A DNA stretch of 58,257 bases from Acidobacteriota bacterium (GCA_018269075.1 JAFDVJ010000037.1:1-58257), one strand, 5' to 3'; positions 8,998-17,787 are shown, counted from the stretch's first letter. Notes: generated by a model from the sequence alone, not told the origin. A program made the numbers and translations.

Positions 8998-9026
8998 AAA
9001 CTATCCGAGTTGCAAATTTTTGTCAA
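8998..9026 (-). promoter_or_regulatory. Candidate promoter for the pil operon
   Basis: Minus strand: a perfect -35 TTGACA at 9026-9021, a 17-nt spacer and a weak -10 TAGTTT at 9003-8998. A better-looking TAATAT lies at 8997-8992 but with a 23-nt spacer. The leader to pilM would be about 290 nt. The gap 8701-9137 holds no gene that I can see and is AT-rich at its right end. Weak evidence. Confidence 0.35.
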
Positions 9027-9137
9027 CAAATATTTACAATGTTTAACACAAATTGACACATTTTTTTTCAATTTGAATTATCGATCGGTCAGTTTGACAG
9101 CCTTTTTTTCGGCCTTTTTCGGTTAAATACAGCCGAT

Positions 9138-9920
9138 TCAGCGGTTTGCGTGTTTTTTGATGATTTGCGCGGTCAGTTCGGGCTTTTCGAACGGGAAAAG
9201 GTGCGAACCCTCGATCTGCTCGAACTCGATCGGAAAATGTTTTTTCATAAAAGAGAGCCGCGCAAGCTCGCCCTCGCGCGACCGCGTGCCGCCGACGTAA
9301 ACGGTCGGGACCCTGAGCCGGCCCCGAAAACCCGGCAGATGATGCGGGATCGTCCGGTAGATTTTGGCCTCGATTTTCGGCTCGAAAAACAGTTCGAAGC
9401 CGTTCGCCGTTTCGATTGTCCCGAATTCGACGTAATCGCGCAGAACGCCCTCGTCGAACGCGTCGAATTTCGGCTTTTGCTTGAAATGGTCGAAGGCTTC
9501 CGGCCGCGAAGCCCAGTGGTTGCGGCGAAAACGCGTCAGCTGCGCCGGCGTCAGCCGGTCGATCAGCCGCGTCAGCTTCAAAATCCGCAGGCTGTGGCTG
9601 CTCAGCCGGCTGATGATCGGCGCGTCGAGCAGGATGATTTTCCGATAGAGCTCGGGTCTTTCGACGGCGACCAGAAAATGCAGGACGCCGCCGAGCGAAT
9701 GGCCGACGCCGACGATCTTTTCGGTGTAGCGCTTTTCGATCTCGGCGCGCAGCTCGTCGCGCAGGTGCTTCCAGTTGTCGGTCACCGGAAACCGCGGGTC
9801 GTGGCCGTGGCGTTCGAGATAACCGATCCGGAATTCGTCTTCGAGCAGCGCGAAGATCCGGCTGTAGGTTCGGGCCGGAAAACCGTTGGCGTGCGCAAAG
9901 TGGATGACGGGTCTGGACAT
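9138..9920 (-). CDS. Alpha/beta hydrolase
   Basis: A 260-residue cytoplasmic alpha/beta-hydrolase fold protein. The nucleophile elbow is GVGHSLGG with Ser75; an oxyanion-loop HFAHANGFPA lies near the N terminus and the likely catalytic His240 is in EGSHLFPFEKP. The length matches a single-domain hydrolase with a short lid (about residues 110-170). The substrate cannot be told from sequence. It is a lone minus-strand gene facing the long pil leader region, with about 120 bp to the next gene upstream. Confidence 0.85.
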   Translation of the reverse strand: MSRPVIHFAHANGFPARTYSRIFALLEDEFRIGYLERHGHDPRFPVTDNWKHLRDELRAEIEKRYTEKIVGVGHSLGGVLHFLVAVERPELYRKIILLDAPIISRLSSHSLRILKLTRLIDRLTPAQLTRFRRNHWASRPEAFDHFKQKPKFDAFDEGVLRDYVEFGTIETANGFELFFEPKIEAKIYRTIPHHLPGFRGRLRVPTVYVGGTRSREGELARLSFMKKHFPIEFEQIEGSHLFPFEKPELTAQIIKKHANR

Positions 9921-10039
9921 TTCTCACCGGCCATTCTACCAGTTGTGACCGGCCCCGCAAAACTTCGCCAAAGATGTGTCCGGCGGGAAGAACAGGTTCT
10001 TTCCCGCCGCCGGTCAAAACAAAAACGACGGCAGACTGA

Positions 10040-10969
10040 CTATTTTGTTTTGACCTTCGCCGCGTTGACGACGAATTTGCCCCAAATCAGCTCCCGCAGC
10101 TGCCCGGCCATTCCGGCGTCGAGCTTTTCGAGGATTCGCAGCTGCGCATAGGCCGCGTCGCGGTCGCCGCTTTCGAGATAATTGACGGCGAGATTGCTGA
10201 TCGCCGCCGGGTAATCGCTTTTCAGCTCGACCGCCTTCCGGTACTCGGCGCGCGCTTCGGCGGCTTTTCCGAAGCTGTCGAGAACGACGCCGAGATTGTT
10301 GTGAATCTCGGCGATGTTCGGGTCGATCGCGGCCGCTTTCTTCAGACTTTCGAGCGCTTCCCTGCGGCGTCCGAGCAGATACAGCGAATATCCGCGATTG
10401 CTGAACGCCTCGGCCAGATCGGGCTTTAGTTTGACGGCCCGGTCGAGATTTTCGAGCGCCTCGGCGTGTTTCCCGAGCAGCGTCAGGCCGACCGCGTAAT
10501 TCGTCAGCGTGACGGCGTCCGCCGGATTGATTTCGAGCGCGCGGCGAAAATACGGCAGGCTTTCGTCGACGAGCCCCTTGTTCGCGTAGATCTCGCCGAG
10601 GCTCGCGAGCGCGTCCGAATTTTTCGGTTCGTCCGCGAGCAGCGCGTCGAACACGCCGATCGCCGCGTCGTAATTTCCGGTTTCGAGCAGCGCCCGCCCG
10701 AGATTGAACCGGCATTTCGAGCAGTCGGGCGCGAGCGCGACCGCGCGTTTGAAAAGCCCGACCGCCTCCCCGTAATTTTTTTCGGCGAGCGCCTTTCGGA
10801 CTCCGAGCCGGTTGATTTCGACATAATTCGCGGTTTCCGGTTTCGCATCGTCCGTCCGGTCGGCGGCCGGCGGCTCGTCGGCGACGATTTGTAGATTCCG
10901 CATTTTCATCTGCCCCTCGATCGTCGATGAAAAAATGATGACTGCCAAAATTATGAATATTTTCTGCAT
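10040..10969 (-). CDS. Secreted tetratricopeptide repeat protein
   Basis: A 309-residue protein with a signal peptide (QKIFIILAVIIFSSTIEGQ) and about seven TPR units from residue 65 onward (for example ALAEKNYGEAVGLFKRAVAL and NLGRALLETGNYDAAIGVF). Start chosen at ATG 10969, which has GGAGAG about 8 nt upstream; an in-frame ATG seven codons earlier would put the ribosome site inside the gene and extend a charged leader. TPR proteins of this kind act as protein-protein scaffolds; no specific partner is visible. Confidence 0.85.
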   Translation of the reverse strand: MQKIFIILAVIIFSSTIEGQMKMRNLQIVADEPPAADRTDDAKPETANYVEINRLGVRKALAEKNYGEAVGLFKRAVALAPDCSKCRFNLGRALLETGNYDAAIGVFDALLADEPKNSDALASLGEIYANKGLVDESLPYFRRALEINPADAVTLTNYAVGLTLLGKHAEALENLDRAVKLKPDLAEAFSNRGYSLYLLGRRREALESLKKAAAIDPNIAEIHNNLGVVLDSFGKAAEARAEYRKAVELKSDYPAAISNLAVNYLESGDRDAAYAQLRILEKLDAGMAGQLRELIWGKFVVNAAKVKTK

Positions 10970-11307
10970 TATTACTCTCCTCAAACGCAAACGAAGAATC
11001 GCTTGGATTACCCCAAAGACCGGCCACAGGCAAAAAAGGAAAGCGCTTTTCAGCCGGAAACCGGCTTTGCACGAAATTATAAAACGAATCTGGCAACTTG
11101 CTTTCTAAAGCGGGAACACCTCGAAAACGCATTTTGTGACAGAAAAGTTTCGAGATGTTAAATTATTAAGGAATAATGCAGTTAGAGGTACAAAACGATG
11201 GATTTTGTTGCGCTTTTCGAACTTCCCTCCGCACCGCGAAGAACCGAAAAAAACCGGCGCGCCGGAAAAGCCGGACGCAAGGAAAACCGGAACCGCCCCG
11301 GCCGCTC

Positions 11308-11341
11308 AAAATCCGAAATCCAAAATCCGAAATCCGAAATC
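11308..11341. repeat. ATTTCGG heptamer repeat at a stop codon
   Basis: About four copies of the heptamer CCGAAAT (ATTTCGG on the minus strand), one of them degenerate. Read on the minus strand, the array starts inside the stop codon of the GNAT gene: TGATTTCGG, where TGA is the stop. No gene is visible between 10970 and 11340; the rest of that stretch is unique sequence. Confidence 0.9.
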
Positions 11342-11831
11342 AATTATTGTTGATCAGCTCCCAGTAGCCGACGTCGACCCAGCGGCCGAGCTTGTAGCCG
11401 ACCTCACGGAAATGCGCGACCTTCGAAAAACCGAGCTTCTGGTGAAACTTGACGCTCGCGTCGTTCGGCAGCGAAATGCCGGCGATGATCGCGTGAATGT
11501 CGGTCTCGCGGAGCAGCTCGAACAATCGGTCGTAAAGCTCCGTGCCGATGCCGCGCTGCTTGGCCTCGTTCCTGACGTAGATCGAGACTTCGGCCGAAAA
11601 CGCGTAGGCCTGCCGCATCTTGAAGCGCGAGGCGTAGGCGTAGCCGAAAACCTCGCCGTTTTCCTCGGCGACGAGATACGGATATTCGGCGCCGATGTCG
11701 GCGATCCGCTTCGCCATTTCGTCCGCGCCGAGCGGCTCGGTCTCGAAGGTCTGGTGAGTGTTTTTGATGTAGTAGTTGTAGATTTCGGCGATCTGCGCCG
11801 CGTCGTTCTGGTTGGCCGGACGAATATTCAT
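11340..11831 (-). CDS. GNAT family N-acetyltransferase, phosphinothricin-acetyltransferase-like
   Basis: A 163-residue GNAT enzyme. Motifs: N-terminal IRPANQNDAAQIAEIYNYYI, acceptor region THQTFETEPLGADEMAKRI, EVSIYVRNEAKQRGIGTELY (acetyl-CoA binding QRGIGT), and C-terminal NDASVKFHQKLGFSKVAHFR plus GYKLGRWVDVGYWEL. The YYI...TF.TEP and GRW.DV.YWE signatures place it in the Pat/ArsN-like group that acetylates phosphinothricin-type amino acids. The real substrate is unknown. Its TGA stop is the first part of an ATTTCGG repeat array. Confidence 0.88.
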   Translation of the reverse strand: MNIRPANQNDAAQIAEIYNYYIKNTHQTFETEPLGADEMAKRIADIGAEYPYLVAEENGEVFGYAYASRFKMRQAYAFSAEVSIYVRNEAKQRGIGTELYDRLFELLRETDIHAIIAGISLPNDASVKFHQKLGFSKVAHFREVGYKLGRWVDVGYWELINNN

Positions 11832-11904
11832 TTCCAGTTATTTTAATTCCATTTTGGCGATCCATTCAAGATGAGACCCGCGCGGTTCATCAAAAACTAC
11901 GACA

Positions 11905-12315
11905 TCACAATCGAACCTTGCCGGCGCTCAAACATTTCTCGATATTTTTTTGCGTGCCGCTTTTTCGCTTCGCGTCGGAGTTGAAATCGAACGCCAGAAA
12001 ATGCGTCGAGACGGCGATCGCCGCCGCGTCGCGCTCGCCGTCGCCCGCGAAACCGCCGACGAGCCGCCAGCGGCCGACCTCGGTTTGGTAGCGATCCGGC
12101 AGGTACCGCGGAAGCTCGCCGATATGATAAACGCTGACATTCGGCGTTTCGCTTTTTAAGAACTCCATCGTGAGCGTATCGACGCCGCGAAAATCGCAGA
12201 CCGTAAAATACACGTCGGCGCCGAAGCCGACCTTTTCGAGCGGCGGCCGGTAAAGCCGCAAAAAATCCGACAAACCGAGATTGCCGTTGCCAAACAAAAA
12301 AACATTCATCATCAT
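11905..12315 (-). CDS. Hypothetical protein, 136 aa
   Basis: Not recognised. The protein starts MMMNVFLFGNGNLGLSDFLR, has a Rossmann-like beginning (strand, then GNGNLG), several short strands (VYFTVCDFRGVDTLTMEFLK, VSVYHIGE) and a basic C terminus. No signal peptide or membrane segment. Codon use fits its neighbours. It lies between a GNAT gene and an acyl-CoA dehydrogenase on the same strand. The overlapping frames have lower-quality codon patterns, so this frame is preferred. Confidence 0.65.
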   Translation of the reverse strand: MMMNVFLFGNGNLGLSDFLRLYRPPLEKVGFGADVYFTVCDFRGVDTLTMEFLKSETPNVSVYHIGELPRYLPDRYQTEVGRWRLVGGFAGDGERDAAAIAVSTHFLAFDFNSDAKRKSGTQKNIEKCLSAGKVRL

Positions 12316-12368
12316 TTAAGAATGAACCGGTTCGAAAAACTTGCCCGCCGCGACCAAAATAAATTTCT

Positions 12369-13556
12369 TCAGCCCTTCAGTTCCATTTTGGCGATCGATT
12401 CAAGATGAACCTCGTCCGGCCCGTCGGCGATCCGCAGCATCCGCGCGGTGATCCAGAACTGGGCGAGCGGAAAATCCTCGCAGACGCCCGCGCCGCCGTG
12501 CGCCTGAATCGCGCGGTCGACGATCTTCAGCGCGACCCGCGGGACGACCGCCTTGATCATCGCGATCTCGCGCCGCGCCGCCTTGTTGCCGACCGCGTCC
12601 ATCATCCACGCCGTCTTCAGCACGAGCAGCCGCGCCTGTTCGATCTCGCTCCGCGACTCGGCGATCCACTGCCGGACGACGCCCTGCTCGGCGAGCGTCT
12701 TGCCGAAGGCGACGCGCGCTTTGGCGCGGCGGCAGAGCAGCTCGAGCGAGCGCTCGGCGACGCCGATGAGCCGCATACAGTGATGGACGCGGCCCGGCCC
12801 GAGCCTTCCCTGCGCGATCTCGAAGCCGCGGCCTTCGCCCAGAAGCAGGTTCGACGCCGGCACGCGGACGTCCTCGAACGTGATCTCCGAGTGCCCGTTC
12901 GGCGCGTCGTCGAACCCGAAGACGAACAGATTCCGTTCGACGCGGACGCCCGGCGCGTCCATCGGCGCGAGGATCATCGACTGCTGCAGGTGTTTCGGCG
13001 CCGACGGGTCGGTCTTGCCCATAAAGATCGCGAGCCGGCAGCGCGGGTCGCCCGCGCCGGTCGACCACCACTTGCGGCCGTTGAGAACGTATTCGTCGCC
13101 GTCGCGGACGATCGACGCGCAGATGTTCGTCGCGTCGCTCGACGCGACTTCCGGCTCGGTCATCGCGAAACACGAACGGATCTCGCCGTCGAGCAGCGGC
13201 CGCAGCCACCGTTCCTTCTGCGCGGGCGAGCCGTAGCGCTCCAGCACCTCCATGTTGCCGGTATCGGGCGCGCTGCAGTTGAAGACCTCCGACGCCCAGA
13301 AGACGCGGCCCATTATCTCGGCGAGCGGCGCGTATTCGAGATTCGTCAGGCCGGAAACCTCGGGCAGAAACAGGTTCCAGAGCCCGGCGGCCTTCGCCTT
13401 CGTCTTTAACTCCTCGATCAGCGCGAGCGTCCGCCAGCGGTCGCCGGCCGCGATCTCCTCGTGATACGCGCGCTCGTTCGGGTAGATATGCGCGTCCATA
13501 AATTCGTCGAGACGCGCCTGCAGCTGTTTGGTTTTGTCGGAATATTCGAAGTTCAT
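12369..13556 (-). CDS. Acyl-CoA dehydrogenase, ACAD11-like
   Basis: A 395-residue flavin-dependent acyl-CoA dehydrogenase. The N-terminal helical domain starts [20 protein letters not shown]; the middle domain carries [17 protein letters not shown]; the C-terminal domain has [38 protein letters not shown] and ends [17 protein letters not shown]. These closely follow my memory of the C-terminal half of animal ACAD10/11. The matching N-terminal kinase half is a separate gene about 8 kb away (21881-22939). Known: ACAD10/11 and the bacterial LvaA/LvaC pair work on 4-hydroxyacyl-CoA. That role here is inference. Confidence 0.93.
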   Translation of the reverse strand: MNFEYSDKTKQLQARLDEFMDAHIYPNERAYHEEIAAGDRWRTLALIEELKTKAKAAGLWNLFLPEVSGLTNLEYAPLAEIMGRVFWASEVFNCSAPDTGNMEVLERYGSPAQKERWLRPLLDGEIRSCFAMTEPEVASSDATNICASIVRDGDEYVLNGRKWWSTGAGDPRCRLAIFMGKTDPSAPKHLQQSMILAPMDAPGVRVERNLFVFGFDDAPNGHSEITFEDVRVPASNLLLGEGRGFEIAQGRLGPGRVHHCMRLIGVAERSLELLCRRAKARVAFGKTLAEQGVVRQWIAESRSEIEQARLLVLKTAWMMDAVGNKAARREIAMIKAVVPRVALKIVDRAIQAHGGAGVCEDFPLAQFWITARMLRIADGPDEVHLESIAKMELKG

Positions 13557-13636
13557 AAAAAATCCTTTGTAATGTTAAGCCGTCGGCCCGTAATCGGCGA
13601 ACCGGCCGTCGGCCGAATGGAAGTTTTCGGCCGGGA

Positions 13637-14020
13637 TCAGTTTTTCGCGCCGGACGGCAACCCGAGCTTTTGGACGAGTTCGACAAAGCGCGGTTCGTTT
13701 CGGAGCGGATCGAAGACCGAATCGGCGTTGACGAACGGCAGCGCGCGCTCGCGGCGTTCGAGCGCCGCTTCGAGAAAGCCGAGCGCCTTTCTGAGCGAAT
13801 GGACGCAGAACCGCAGATTCGTCTCCTCGACGAACGTTTCCGCCCAGACCGCCCTCATCAGCTCCTCGCGCGTGACGAGCTCGCCGGCCCGCCCGACAAA
13901 GACCGAAAGCATATCGAAAACCTTCGGCTGAAGCGCGACCCGTTCGCCGTCGCCGCGAAAAAGCTGCTTTCGCGGGCCGTCGAGCAAAAACCCGTCGAAC
14001 TCGTAAGTCCTTTCATTCAT
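13637..14020 (-). CDS. Miniature winged-helix regulator, internally deleted CadC-type protein
   Basis: A 127-residue protein. Residues 1-90 form an OmpR/PhoB-type winged-helix DNA-binding domain (ALQPKVFDMLSVFVGRAGEL, VWAETFVEETNLRFCVHSLR). Immediately after LRKALG the sequence changes to FLEAALERRERALPFVNADS then VFDPLRNEPRFVELVQKLGL, which is the usual C-terminal end of long winged-helix/TPR regulators. The middle (transmembrane and TPR region, normally several hundred residues) is missing and the joint is in frame. It may be a stable short DNA-binding protein or a decaying remnant. A divergent gene starts 146 bp away with phased repeats between. Confidence 0.75.
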   Translation of the reverse strand: MNERTYEFDGFLLDGPRKQLFRGDGERVALQPKVFDMLSVFVGRAGELVTREELMRAVWAETFVEETNLRFCVHSLRKALGFLEAALERRERALPFVNADSVFDPLRNEPRFVELVQKLGLPSGAKN

Positions 14021-14043
14021 TCGATTTCAGATGTCAGCGGGGT

Positions 14044-14071
14044 TCTAACGAAAATCTAACATTTTTCTAAC
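14044..14071. promoter_or_regulatory. Three TCTAAC direct repeats at exact 11-bp spacing
   Basis: TCTAAC occurs at 14044, 14055 and 14066, a perfect 11-bp pitch, in the divergent region between the winged-helix gene (start 14020, minus) and the secreted lectin-like gene (start 14167, plus). OmpR/PhoB-type winged-helix proteins bind tandem direct repeats with about 11-bp spacing, so this is a likely operator, perhaps autoregulatory. Binding is inference. Confidence 0.55.
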
Positions 14072-14166
14072 GCAAACTCAATTATTTTCGCTTGTCCTAA
14101 AAGTATAGGCGGGAGAAACGTCTCGACCGCGAGAATCGAAAATAAAAATCAGGAGAAAAAAGAGAA

Positions 14167-15018
14167 ATGAAAGAAACGAAAATGAATTTGACGAATGCGA
14201 TCCGGGGATTGGTTTTGGCGACGGCGATGATCTTGAGCGCCGGTTTGGCGACGCGCGCGCAGTCGACCGACGAACGGTTTCCGACGCCGCTCGGATCCCG
14301 CGTGATGACGGGCGTCGCGAGCGGCAACAAGACCTATTATTATTCGCTCGCGGCCCGGCCCGGCACGACCGTGACGGTCAGCGCCCAGGTCGCGTGGACG
14401 CGCGGCGTCAGTTTTTCGCTCGACTTCCGCGGATTCCGCGGCCGCGACGGCGGTCTCCTCGCCTGCTGCGAGGGCGATTCCTACCTGGTTCTCGATCACG
14501 GCTCGAACGGCGCGCGGACGCTCCGGAAGACGTTCACCGTCAAGGGCGACGGCCGGGTGATGATGGCCTTCACCTTCAACACGCCGAACCTCGCCTACAC
14601 CTTTACGTTCGACGGCTTTCGGTTCGACGCGAAAGAACCGGCCGCCGACGGCGACGCGATCATCGTGCCCGGCCGCAGCGGCAATCGCTGGATCGACACC
14701 GGCATCGACGTCCGGCGCGGCCAAACGGTCGTCCTCGACGCGGTCGGCGAGGTCGACGTCAGCGCCGGCTGGGGCGTCCACGGCCCGGCGGGAACGCGCA
14801 ATTTTATGCCGATGCCGTATTATCCGGTCGCGAGCCGCACGCGCTACGGGCTCGCCGCGAAGATCGCGACGCCGCGCGGCACGACGATCCAGGCCTGGTC
14901 TTACGGCGACACGCGCCGGATGACGGTCACGAAAAGCGGCCGTCTTTTCCTGACCGCCAACGACGACGCGCCCGACGACAATTCGGGCCAGTATGAAGTC
15001 CGCGTGACGATCAGATAG
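14167..15018 (+). CDS. Secreted protein with a C-terminal PA-IL (LecA)-like domain
   Basis: A 283-residue exported protein. Signal peptide about 1-34 (LVLATAMILSAGLATRAQS). Residues about 35-155 form a beta-rich domain of unknown family (FSLDFRGFRGRDGGLLACC). Residues about 158-283 resemble the PA-IL galactose-lectin domain: RWIDTGIDVRRGQTVVLDAV, then GRLFLTANDDAPDDNSGQYE, where NDD..DNSG matches the calcium/sugar loop. Carbohydrate binding is inferred from this pattern. The TAG stop is followed without a gap by an ATTTCGG repeat array. Confidence 0.8.
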   Translation: MKETKMNLTNAIRGLVLATAMILSAGLATRAQSTDERFPTPLGSRVMTGVASGNKTYYYSLAARPGTTVTVSAQVAWTRGVSFSLDFRGFRGRDGGLLACCEGDSYLVLDHGSNGARTLRKTFTVKGDGRVMMAFTFNTPNLAYTFTFDGFRFDAKEPAADGDAIIVPGRSGNRWIDTGIDVRRGQTVVLDAVGEVDVSAGWGVHGPAGTRNFMPMPYYPVASRTRYGLAAKIATPRGTTIQAWSYGDTRRMTVTKSGRLFLTANDDAPDDNSGQYEVRVTIR

Positions 15019-15049
15019 ATTTCGGATTTCGGATTTCGGATTTCGGATT
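15019..15049. repeat. ATTTCGG heptamer repeat directly after a stop codon
   Basis: Four copies of ATTTCGG plus a partial copy, starting at the first base after the TAG stop of the lectin-like gene. Confidence 0.95.
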
Positions 15050-15156
15050 GTTTGGGAGTGACGAGCATTCGGTAATTCGAGGCCGATTTATGGAGACGGG
15101 AGGCGGAGGATGAGATTCGCCTCCCGGCGAAACCAGCTAATAAGGAGAATAAAGTT

Positions 15157-15585
15157 ATGTCGATCAGATGGATTGAGATCAACCCGGCGGCGCCGAGCGG
15201 CGCGACGATGGCGGGAAGAAGAGACACGCCGGCCGGCGACCCGACCGAGGCGAACGTCGCGACCGTTCAGTTTTTCTTAAACACCGCAAACCTGTGGAGC
15301 CTGAACTACCGGATCGGCCGTGAGCTGACGCTGCTCGAACCGCGCGCCGAAAGCATCATCCCGGCCGACAGCACCGACGGCGTGATGGCCAACGTGCTGG
15401 TCACGACGATCAGCGAGCCGTGGAGCGGCGTCAGCAGCACCGGTTTCGGGGCGATCGATCTGGCCGGCCCGCCGCAGCATTTTTCGGCGATCGACCGGGC
15501 GCTCCGCGCGGCGCAGCGGGTCCGGTTTATGTGGAGCAGCCCCGGCGCGGTCTCGCACCGCTATTTCTGGGGCATCCGGGGATAA
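15157..15585 (+). CDS. Hypothetical protein, 142 aa
   Basis: Not recognised. Start ATG 15157 has a good ribosome site (AGGAG, 9-10 nt upstream). No signal peptide or membrane helix. The sequence is beta-rich with IRWIEINPAAPSGATMAG at the N terminus and RVRFMWSSPGAVSHRYFWGI at the C terminus. It is followed after 18 bp by the HExxH gene and is likely co-transcribed with it. Confidence 0.75.
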   Translation: MSIRWIEINPAAPSGATMAGRRDTPAGDPTEANVATVQFFLNTANLWSLNYRIGRELTLLEPRAESIIPADSTDGVMANVLVTTISEPWSGVSSTGFGAIDLAGPPQHFSAIDRALRAAQRVRFMWSSPGAVSHRYFWGIRG

Positions 15586-15603
15586 TTTCAGAGGAGGAAA
15601 ACT

Positions 15604-16194
15604 ATGAGTCTCGATCTCGAAATCCGCGCCTTTCTGCGGACGCCGCCGGTGCAGGAAATCAATTTTTCGATGCGCGGGATCCGCGTCACCGGTCTCGGTT
15701 TCGCCGTCCTGTCGGTCCATTTCAGCGATCAGCCGGTCCCGCAGCGGATCGGCGTGACCGTCCGGCCCGAGCTGGTCGGGGCGCAAAACGACGCGGTCTA
15801 CGATTCCGTCAGCGACACGATTCACCTGCGCTCCGACACGGTCCTCCAGACGACCGTCGGGCAGAGCCACGTGCTCCACGAATGCACGCACGCGCAGATC
15901 GACCTGCGCGGCCGCGGCACTTCGATCAGATCCGAAGAGGGCGCGGCGTTTATCGCCGAGGCGTGGTTTCTGCTCGCCTGCGGCGTCGCGGACGCGGCCG
16001 TCGACCGGCTCGTCGGAGCGGCGGTCCGGACGATCGCCGCCGACCTGCGGAGGCGTTTTCAGGCGACCGGCCTGATTCCCGAAACGACCGCCGACCAGAT
16101 CAATTCGGCGCGCACGGCGATGCGCGACCGGGGCTATCGCAACGGGTATTACGTCGAAAACGGTCTCGCCGGCCACGTCTATCGCGGCGATTAA
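15604..16194 (+). CDS. Putative zinc-metallopeptidase-like protein (HExxH)
   Basis: A 196-residue protein without a signal peptide. It contains SHVLHECTHAQIDLRGRG: His92-Glu93-x-x-His96 fits the HExxH zinc motif, and acidic residues Glu111, Glu112 and Glu119 in the next helix (RSEEGAAFIAEAW) could supply the third ligand of a gluzincin. The N-terminal half is beta-rich (VRPELVGAQNDAVYDSVSDT). Ribosome site GAGGAG 7-8 nt before the ATG. The family is not one I can name, so peptidase activity is inference. It lies just after the 142-aa hypothetical. Confidence 0.75.
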   Translation: MSLDLEIRAFLRTPPVQEINFSMRGIRVTGLGFAVLSVHFSDQPVPQRIGVTVRPELVGAQNDAVYDSVSDTIHLRSDTVLQTTVGQSHVLHECTHAQIDLRGRGTSIRSEEGAAFIAEAWFLLACGVADAAVDRLVGAAVRTIAADLRRRFQATGLIPETTADQINSARTAMRDRGYRNGYYVENGLAGHVYRGD

Positions 16195-16392
16195 TCCGCG
16201 AAAACCGAACGGGCGCGCTTGGCGAATCCGTCCGAATCGTGGTTAAAATAGCGAATAAACCGGATAAGCCCGCATCTCGAAAACAAGACGCCGTTTCCGC
16301 TTCCCCCCGAATTTCGCGGAGCCGGAACACAGAAAAAGAAAACGAAACCGGAGCGGTTCCTTGACCGAAACCGCTCGCCAAACGGAGGAATT

Positions 16393-17718
16393 ATGAAACT
16401 ATCGAAACACCTTTTCGCCTTATTAATGCTTTCGCTGCTCGGATGTCTGTCCGCATCTTACGTTCGCGCCCAATCGCCGCGTCCCGTCGCCACGCTTCAG
16501 CAGGAAATCGAAAATTACGTCACGACGAAGGCCCGCGAAATGGCCGCGCAGGGCAAAAGAATCGATTCCGACACGCGCGCCGACCTCGAAGATCAGAAAA
16601 AATCGCTCGCCCGCAAATACGCGGCCGAAGCCGCCGCCCGCCCGGACCTCGCGAAAACCGATTTTTATTATCTCGGACTGCTCTATATGGCGGGCGAGGA
16701 CAACGCCAGGGCGCTCGACGCGCTGAAAAGATTTCTCGGCGAATATCCGCCCGACACGAAAGGCGATATGATCCAGTCGGCGCGGAGCGTCGCCGTCATC
16801 ATCGCTTCCCGTCTCAAGCGGACGGCCGAAGCCGAGCAGTTTTACCAGGCGTGGCTCAAAGGCGAACCGCTCGTCAAAACGCACCAGCCGATGCTCGAAA
16901 ATCACCTTTCGGCGGCCTTTTTCAAGGACGGGCAGTACGAGCAGGCCGTCAAATACGGACGCGAAGCCTTCGATCTGCTGAAGACCTTTCAAGCCAAAAC
17001 GCAGCGCGACAAACGCGATCAGGAACAGATTTATATGAACCTCGTCGAGGTGCTGGCGCTCAGCTACAAGAAAAACAAAAACAACGAACAGGCGCTCGAA
17101 ATCCTCGCCGAGGCCCGCGCCGAATCGTTTGCGATCCCGTCGGCCAATCTCTACCGCAAGGTGATGGATTTCGTCGCCGGCAGCGGCTTTTCCGAGAAAA
17201 AGCTGATGCAGAAGGTCGAGTCCTACGCGACCGCCGATCCGGCGCCGGAGCTGAAGATCGTCGAATGGGTCGGACAGGGCCCGGCGTCGCTCGCCGATCT
17301 GCGCGGCAAGATCGTCCTGCTCGATTTCTGGGCGACGTGGTGCGGCCCGTGCATCTCGACGTTCCCGCGGCTGCGCGATTGGCACAAGAAATACGCGGGC
17401 GCCGATTTCGCGATCGTCGGCGTCACGAAATATTACGGCGGGGCCGACGGCAAACGGATGACGCCGCTGCAGGAGCTCGCCTTTCTGGGCGATTTCAAGG
17501 ATAAATACAAGCTTCCCTACGCGATCGCCGTCGCCGAGCCGACCGAGGACTCGATGAAATACGGCATCAGCGCCTACCCGACGACGATGCTGCTCGACCG
17601 CAACGGCGTCGTCCGCTACATCGGCATCGGCGCGGGAACCGAAGAGAGCGAGAATCTCGAAGAGATGATCAAAAAGCTGTTGAAGGAAGGGCCGCGGCTC
17701 GCTTCAGTCGCGAAATAA
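16393..17718 (+). CDS. Exported thioredoxin-like protein (TlpA/ResA type) with helical N-terminal half
   Basis: A 441-residue protein with a signal peptide (LFALLMLSLLGCLSASYVRA). Residues about 30-280 are helical with TPR-like units (FYYLGLLYMAGEDNARALDA, AFFKDGQYEQAVKYGREAF). Residues about 285-435 are a redoxin domain: LLDFWATWCGPCISTFPRL with active-site Cys317-x-x-Cys320 and cis-Pro in SAYPTTMLLDRNG. It is probably a periplasmic disulfide reductase or a protein of peptidoglycan/cytochrome maturation type. GGAGGA lies just before the ATG. Ends 69 bp before the kinase gene. Confidence 0.9.
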   Translation: MKLSKHLFALLMLSLLGCLSASYVRAQSPRPVATLQQEIENYVTTKAREMAAQGKRIDSDTRADLEDQKKSLARKYAAEAAARPDLAKTDFYYLGLLYMAGEDNARALDALKRFLGEYPPDTKGDMIQSARSVAVIIASRLKRTAEAEQFYQAWLKGEPLVKTHQPMLENHLSAAFFKDGQYEQAVKYGREAFDLLKTFQAKTQRDKRDQEQIYMNLVEVLALSYKKNKNNEQALEILAEARAESFAIPSANLYRKVMDFVAGSGFSEKKLMQKVESYATADPAPELKIVEWVGQGPASLADLRGKIVLLDFWATWCGPCISTFPRLRDWHKKYAGADFAIVGVTKYYGGADGKRMTPLQELAFLGDFKDKYKLPYAIAVAEPTEDSMKYGISAYPTTMLLDRNGVVRYIGIGAGTEESENLEEMIKKLLKEGPRLASVAK

Positions 17719-17787
17719 CCGGCCGCCGCCGATTTTCGACGGCCGGATGCCCGGAACGGAACGGCCGTTCGGCAACTTGTGAAAAAA

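Noticed and set aside
9043..9137. Terminator for the alpha/beta hydrolase gene
   Set aside because: The region has GGCC-type short repeats and T runs, but no stem of convincing length; not listed as a feature.
8701..9137. Riboswitch or small RNA in the long pilM leader
   Set aside because: I see no conserved riboswitch core or stable long hairpin; only a weak promoter candidate can be supported.
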